DNA of 33,900 bases from Phaeoceros laevis (Eukaryota; Anthocerotophyta; Anthocerotopsida; Notothyladales). Where the stretch lies: positions 1-33,900 of the forward strand of contig JBNGIQ010008901.1 of assembly GCA_049999765.1 (NCBI GenBank), read 5' to 3'. The notes under the pieces are model-generated. The model worked only from the letters and a program-made list of their open reading frames with translations, did no database searches and had not been told where the DNA came from. The translations under genes were made by a program, and so were the position numbers. Of the stretch, positions 29,601 to 33,900 are shown piece by piece; the stretch's first letter is position 1, and the number at the start of each line of letters is the position of its first letter.

Positions 29601-32600
29601 TATCACAAGTCTTCAACGCTGCTAAACTGCAGAGTCAGTGGAAGGAAGAAAGCCACAAGGAGAGTGGAGACAAACCCAGGACAGAAGAGTTTGGTCCAGG
29701 TATTTCATCCTGATGCTCTCCTTCCATTTCTTCTTCCGGCAACCTGTGTGCCTCTCCCACTCCGATGGCTTCATGATTTTCCCAACATGCCCACATTGCT
29801 TGCACGTGCATGATATCCTGTACACAAAACACTATTCAGTACATTGACTCAAATCATGACCCCAAGGCTTGGCATCTAGAACTTTTAATACAACAGAGGT
29901 TCCTAAAAGGATGCAGCAATTTGACGGCTCAGGACCCTACTGGTGCAATTTGGGTAGATAGTCTGCTTGCATCTCGGAGCACACAACAGCTACAGAATCA
30001 GGCACATCGTATGGACTTCCCTCCCCGCCAGATCTGCACAGTTGTAGAGCAAACAGAAGGAATGAGTTGACAACCCAATAATCCAAAAGCAGCGATCACT
30101 GATATACAAAAAAAATAGGTAGATACAGTGTCCAGTGAGAGTGTTTCCCATACTTTCCAACCAAAGTCTTCTTCCTTGGTTGCAATTTTCTGCATTCAGG
30201 GCACTTGTATGAACCCTTCTCAAGTTCCTGCTTCAGATGACGAGGTTGTGAGAAGGATGTACCAGAGGTTCATACTGCAACCAAGCCCGGAACTAAGACT
30301 AACAATGGGGATAGCAGAACAGTCGCATAATTGTAGTCCGTGGTTCAGCTAATACCTTTAAGCTTTTGTTGCTGATTTTATCGCAATCAGCATGGACCCA
30401 TATATTGCAAGCATCACACTGGACCTGTTGGGGAAACCGATAGGCATATAAGGATAGGAACTCCAGCCAGATGAAAGATATATCAATGTAAGTTTTTGCT
30501 TCATGCATTCAACACTTACCCAATTTCCTTTTTCATTTGGCTGCCAAACCTTTTTACAAACACCGCAGTACTGCCTTGACTTGTACAGCTGACAAATCAT
30601 CAGACAGACAAGACGTCAAAGATGCTAGTGCTTTCCCTATATTGCAAAGCCTGACGGTTCAACTGCACTGCTCACCTTGACACAATGCCTGCACAGAGGA
30701 TTATCCTCAACAACCCCATTCTTAGGTTTTGGAGCTGCTTTGACTGACAGTTTAGCTCCACACCCAACACAAGTGTTTTTTGGTGGGTGGACAGTGGATA
30801 CAGGCTGCAAGGAAAAAGTCAAGAGTTGGTTAGTGTACATGATCGACTCTAAGGGAAACACATAACTAGAAGAACTGCTACTGACATGAATCATCTCTAA
30901 CATTCATGTGGTTCAACGTTCACCCAGCCTTGTTCTAAACAAGAATAACCAAACCAGCATAAACACTGGGGAAATTTTTTGAAGAGTCAACCTTTTTACT
31001 GGAGGGCTTTTTGACATCCTTCTCACTGTCACTGATGACCTCTTCAGTATCTTGGCTGTCTTCTAGCTGCTTCTCAGCCTCTGCTAGAGCAACTGAAGGA
31101 TGACACTTTCCTGCAATCCCTTGGCACTCATCGAAACCGGCCTCTGCTAGCGTTGCTTCATTGATTGCAACCACAAAGTCAATTGGCCGGTATCTGTTAA
31201 AATTTGTCTGACCCTGGAACCTGGCCTCACAGATGTTCAAAAACCACACAGCCTGCTCAGACCAGTGAATGTTATCCAGACATGCAACCAAATTGAGTCA
31301 AGCTAAATATCCTGTCAATAGTCACTCTCACCCACTCCCATTGTAGGTCCACAAACAGACTAACCATCTTAATCAACATCAGCCAAGTTCACTGTACCTG
31401 TCCAAGTAGTCCATGAACGGGAATATCATCCCCTGCCTAACCCATGCATAATCCTGCACCAGAGATTTCCTGATGAGTAACAAATGACAGCTAGCACACT
31501 CTATCACTTAAGACTGTGACATCTCTAGTATGATGATGATCCAGCCCCTTCTTTTCACAAATTGAAGGAACCTACCCGCTCTTTCTTCTTGGCCAGTGAC
31601 TTTCCAAAGAACATGACGCATAGGCGCCCAGGTACACAGAGACTTCGAACAGTATCTGGGACTTCTTTTATCGGGTCCACAACCTTTGCAGGCCATACAG
31701 GGTCATTCTTCTTTCCTGATTTCGCCCACACAACGTCACCCACATCAAACTCTTCCAGTGGATGTAAGCCGCCTGTGGCACTGCTAGTTCTACCAGCAGA
31801 GTCCCAGGTGACTTCCACATCCGAAAGTGGAGATGACTTGTGCTTCAGCCCAGCTGACCCACGAACGAAACCTTCTGATTCCTTCATTAATCTGGGGGAC
31901 CAGTCTTGATAATTTCCCTGCCCACTATCTTCTCTTCCCACAGAAGTGCCATACTCTTCCTTCACATCATATGGGCTTGGTGCTCCTCTGTCTTCAGACC
32001 CCTCCTTCAACCTCTTCTGTGAATTTTCATACAAGCCAGATCCAGAGTCTCGGTCTTCAGATGTGTCCCTTTTAAAATTCTTCACAGCACCTTTCTTCAG
32101 AGGCTCTAAAACAGAGTCGCGGAGACGAGATGGTAGCATTTGCGCCCGACCTCTTTTGGTTCTTATCACAGGTGCAGCCTCGCCTTCTTTTAATCCAGGT
32201 GATAATGCAGTATCTGTGGATTTTTCGATGTCACGCTCTGCTTCCCTACAACTCGAAAGGATGCTGCTGTGACCATTGAACAATTCACCAGGCCCAACCT
32301 CATTAGTAGACCCGTTACTCTCCGCACCAAAACTTGACTGCCTCTTGAATATACTTTTTGCTCTTCTCAAGACTTTCTTCCGAACAACGTGAAAGTCTTC
32401 GTTTAGTGGATAAGGCTCCCTTTGGGGGACACCTGAGCCACTCTGCGCGACATTATCAAGCTCTATTGAGCTCATGTCTTTTTCTTGCATCGATCCAGAT
32501 GCAACCTGAACAGCATCCACCAGCATGTCCAGCCCAACAGCTGCTTTAGAAACCACTTCCGAAGCACCTCCATCCAAGACATTTCCATTTTCTCCCACCT

Positions 32601-33900
32601 TCCGCCTTTTCCCAGAGAGCGAACTACCATTCGTATCCACATCATCAGGCCTTGAGTGAGGCTTTCCGGACTTTGACATTGTGACATGTTCATTTGCTTG
32701 TGAAGGAGGTTTCATGTGAACAGCTGGAGCATCCAGACTGCACAGGGCGCTTTGTTCAGAGACAAACCCATTTAAAGGCCTTCCACTTTCACCACCAACA
32801 GCTGTTCACATGAGCAAACGGAGAGTAAGCAGTATACATCCCTTAGCAAATCGAAGCAACATGATTGGTCTACATAGACTGCACTGTCAGTCTGGCAGTT
32901 AGCTTCTTCCAATTACCCTTCCTACCAAAAGACAATGCCACAGGGAATGCTACCCAACACAAAAAACTAGTCACACCCATCCAAAACCTATAGAAGGCCT
33001 GATCATCCAAAAACTATAGGACCTGATAGCTAAAATAGGAAAAAGGACTGGCTTCACACCTGTTGACGGCTGGACCATTTTAGAACAGGTTATTTCTGAC
33101 ATTGAGACAATTGAGGCGGCATCATGCATCCCTTGCTTGGAAGGTCCAAAATCACTATGAGGGCATTTTAGCTCCATTCCATCAACAATATCACTTTTCT
33201 CGGGAGTAGAAGGTGCAGGCTCTCCTTCCTGGAAACTGTCACGTGTCTGATTTGTTTCAGGGTTCACCCTAGCTTTCATGACCTGATGTCCCAAGTTCCC
33301 AGTGTATCTTCCCCACTGCTCAGTTGCAACCAGTGACCTCTCATCCCTAACACTACCATCAGGACGGCCTCTCAGGGACATCATCTCGGTGGAATTGGAG
33401 GAGACTGGAAAGCTTGTAGCGACCGCAGACTCACTGGGGTCATAGCTATCGATTACATCATCCCGTCCACGATGGATAAGAGATAAGGGCTGGTTTTGAT
33501 AACTTTCAGTGAAAAGCCTTCCTCCCGTGCCTAGTATCGATTCCCTGTCCCTGACATGATTATCTGCATAATATTTGCGTAACGACATCAATTTTGGGAG
33601 ATACCTTGCAGAGGAGGTTCACGTTTCACGGGACTAAAGGGGTTTCCAGCATCTGCAACCTCTTTCCAATTGTTGTCCTGCCTATGACTTGATTCTCTCT
33701 TTAACTGAACATACTACTAGCAAACAGCAATAATCTGCCCCCAGCACACAAGCACCCAAGTGAAGCAGCCAGCATAAAGATGAATTCTATGTTGCAAACA
33801 AGGAGAAGGTTGGAAGACTTACCTGGCACAACAGAAGCCTGGTGACGCCCAGGTATACCACTACCGTGATGACCAAAGTTCTCCGGGTTCGATCTGAGAC
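26653..33900 (-). CDS. ATX: trithorax-like histone H3K4 methyltransferase, ATX3/4/5 type (5'-partial, 25 exons, 1365 aa visible)
   Basis: Exons 5' to 3': >33900-33823, 33652-33605, 33563-33060, 32801-31576, 31453-31398, 31220-30992, 30804-30676, 30588-30520, 30424-30356, 30227-30154, 29817-29676, 29545-29440, 29346-29247, 29113-28989, 28913-28768, 28647-28537, 28451-28384, 28300-28054, 27938-27864, 27766-27716, 27602-27513, 27378-27292, 27116-27042, 26949-26837, 26734-26653. All are GT-AG and in frame. Domains in order: long Ser/charged N-terminal region; PWWP (DVGDVVWAKSGKKNDPVWPAKV); a zinc-binding stretch and PHD finger (CGVCKKVW, CDACNIWVHADC, YKCPECR); extended PHD (ERCGVCRWVEDYDYNKM, CETPEVERECCLCPVKGGAMKPT, LWVHVTCAWF); catalytic SET (IHGWGLFARR, VLEYRGDRVRG, GRLINHS, EELTYDYRF) and post-SET CLCGAPTC ending FMN. 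No FYRN/FYRC is present, as in ATX3/4/5 and unlike ATX1/2. It methylates H3K4 on chromatin. NHSCEPSC replaces the usual NHSCxPNC. The start lies beyond the window. Confidence 0.95.
28016..28041. repeat. 13-bp tandem duplication in an ATX intron
   Basis: CAGGTCCATGTGT occurs twice in succession in the intron between the exons at 28300-28054 and 27938-27864, just beyond the donor site. It looks like recent slippage. Confidence 0.8.

Overview
This window is plant nuclear DNA. Six multi-domain plant genes can be read from it, most of them split by short spliceosomal introns that nearly always follow GT-AG. A PPR-DYW protein, a TEY MAP kinase, a microsomal CYP72-clan P450 and an ATX-type histone methyltransferase together point to a land plant. 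The short introns, moderate GC and the long intron-less DYW gene fit an early-diverging lineage such as a bryophyte or lycophyte. That last step is an inference, and I cannot name the species.

Layout. Bases 1-5600 are gene-poor. They hold a decayed coding-like stretch, a 42-bp near-perfect hairpin, a roughly 0.6-kb repeat present twice and containing a 24-bp minisatellite, two assembly gaps, a possible LTR remnant, a tRNA-like Pol III promoter remnant and a 54-bp tandem duplication. From 5637 to 7764 (+) lies a nine-exon metallo-beta-lactamase-fold hydrolase gene (330 aa) that no single open frame reveals. From 9324 to 10550 (+) lies a two-exon MAP kinase. From 14682 down to 12206 (-) lies a nine-exon gene for a probably plastid-targeted NAD(P)-binding Rossmann protein (391 aa). 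Its fifth intron has AT-AC ends with minor-spliceosome (U12) signals. From about 16400 to 20143 (+) lies a PPR-DYW gene with a PDF motif, known from organellar single-stranded-DNA-binding (OSB) proteins, at its N terminus and an 819-bp in-frame internal tandem duplication. A 3.8-kb interval with no recognised gene follows. From 24231 to 26355 (+) lies a five-exon CYP72-clan cytochrome P450 preceded by a TATA box and an upstream ORF. From beyond 33900 down to 26653 (-) lie 25 exons of a trithorax-like H3K4 methyltransferase of the ATX3/4/5 type, cut off at its 5' side by the window edge.

The genes do not form a pathway. They are independent nuclear genes. The two organelle-directed candidates (Rossmann protein and PPR-DYW) are divergent across a 1.7-kb spacer. 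The P450 and ATX genes converge with only about 300 bp between their stop codons. Gene models were built by hand: each exon was joined in frame across its splice sites and checked against recalled family sequences. No alignment or transcript data were available.
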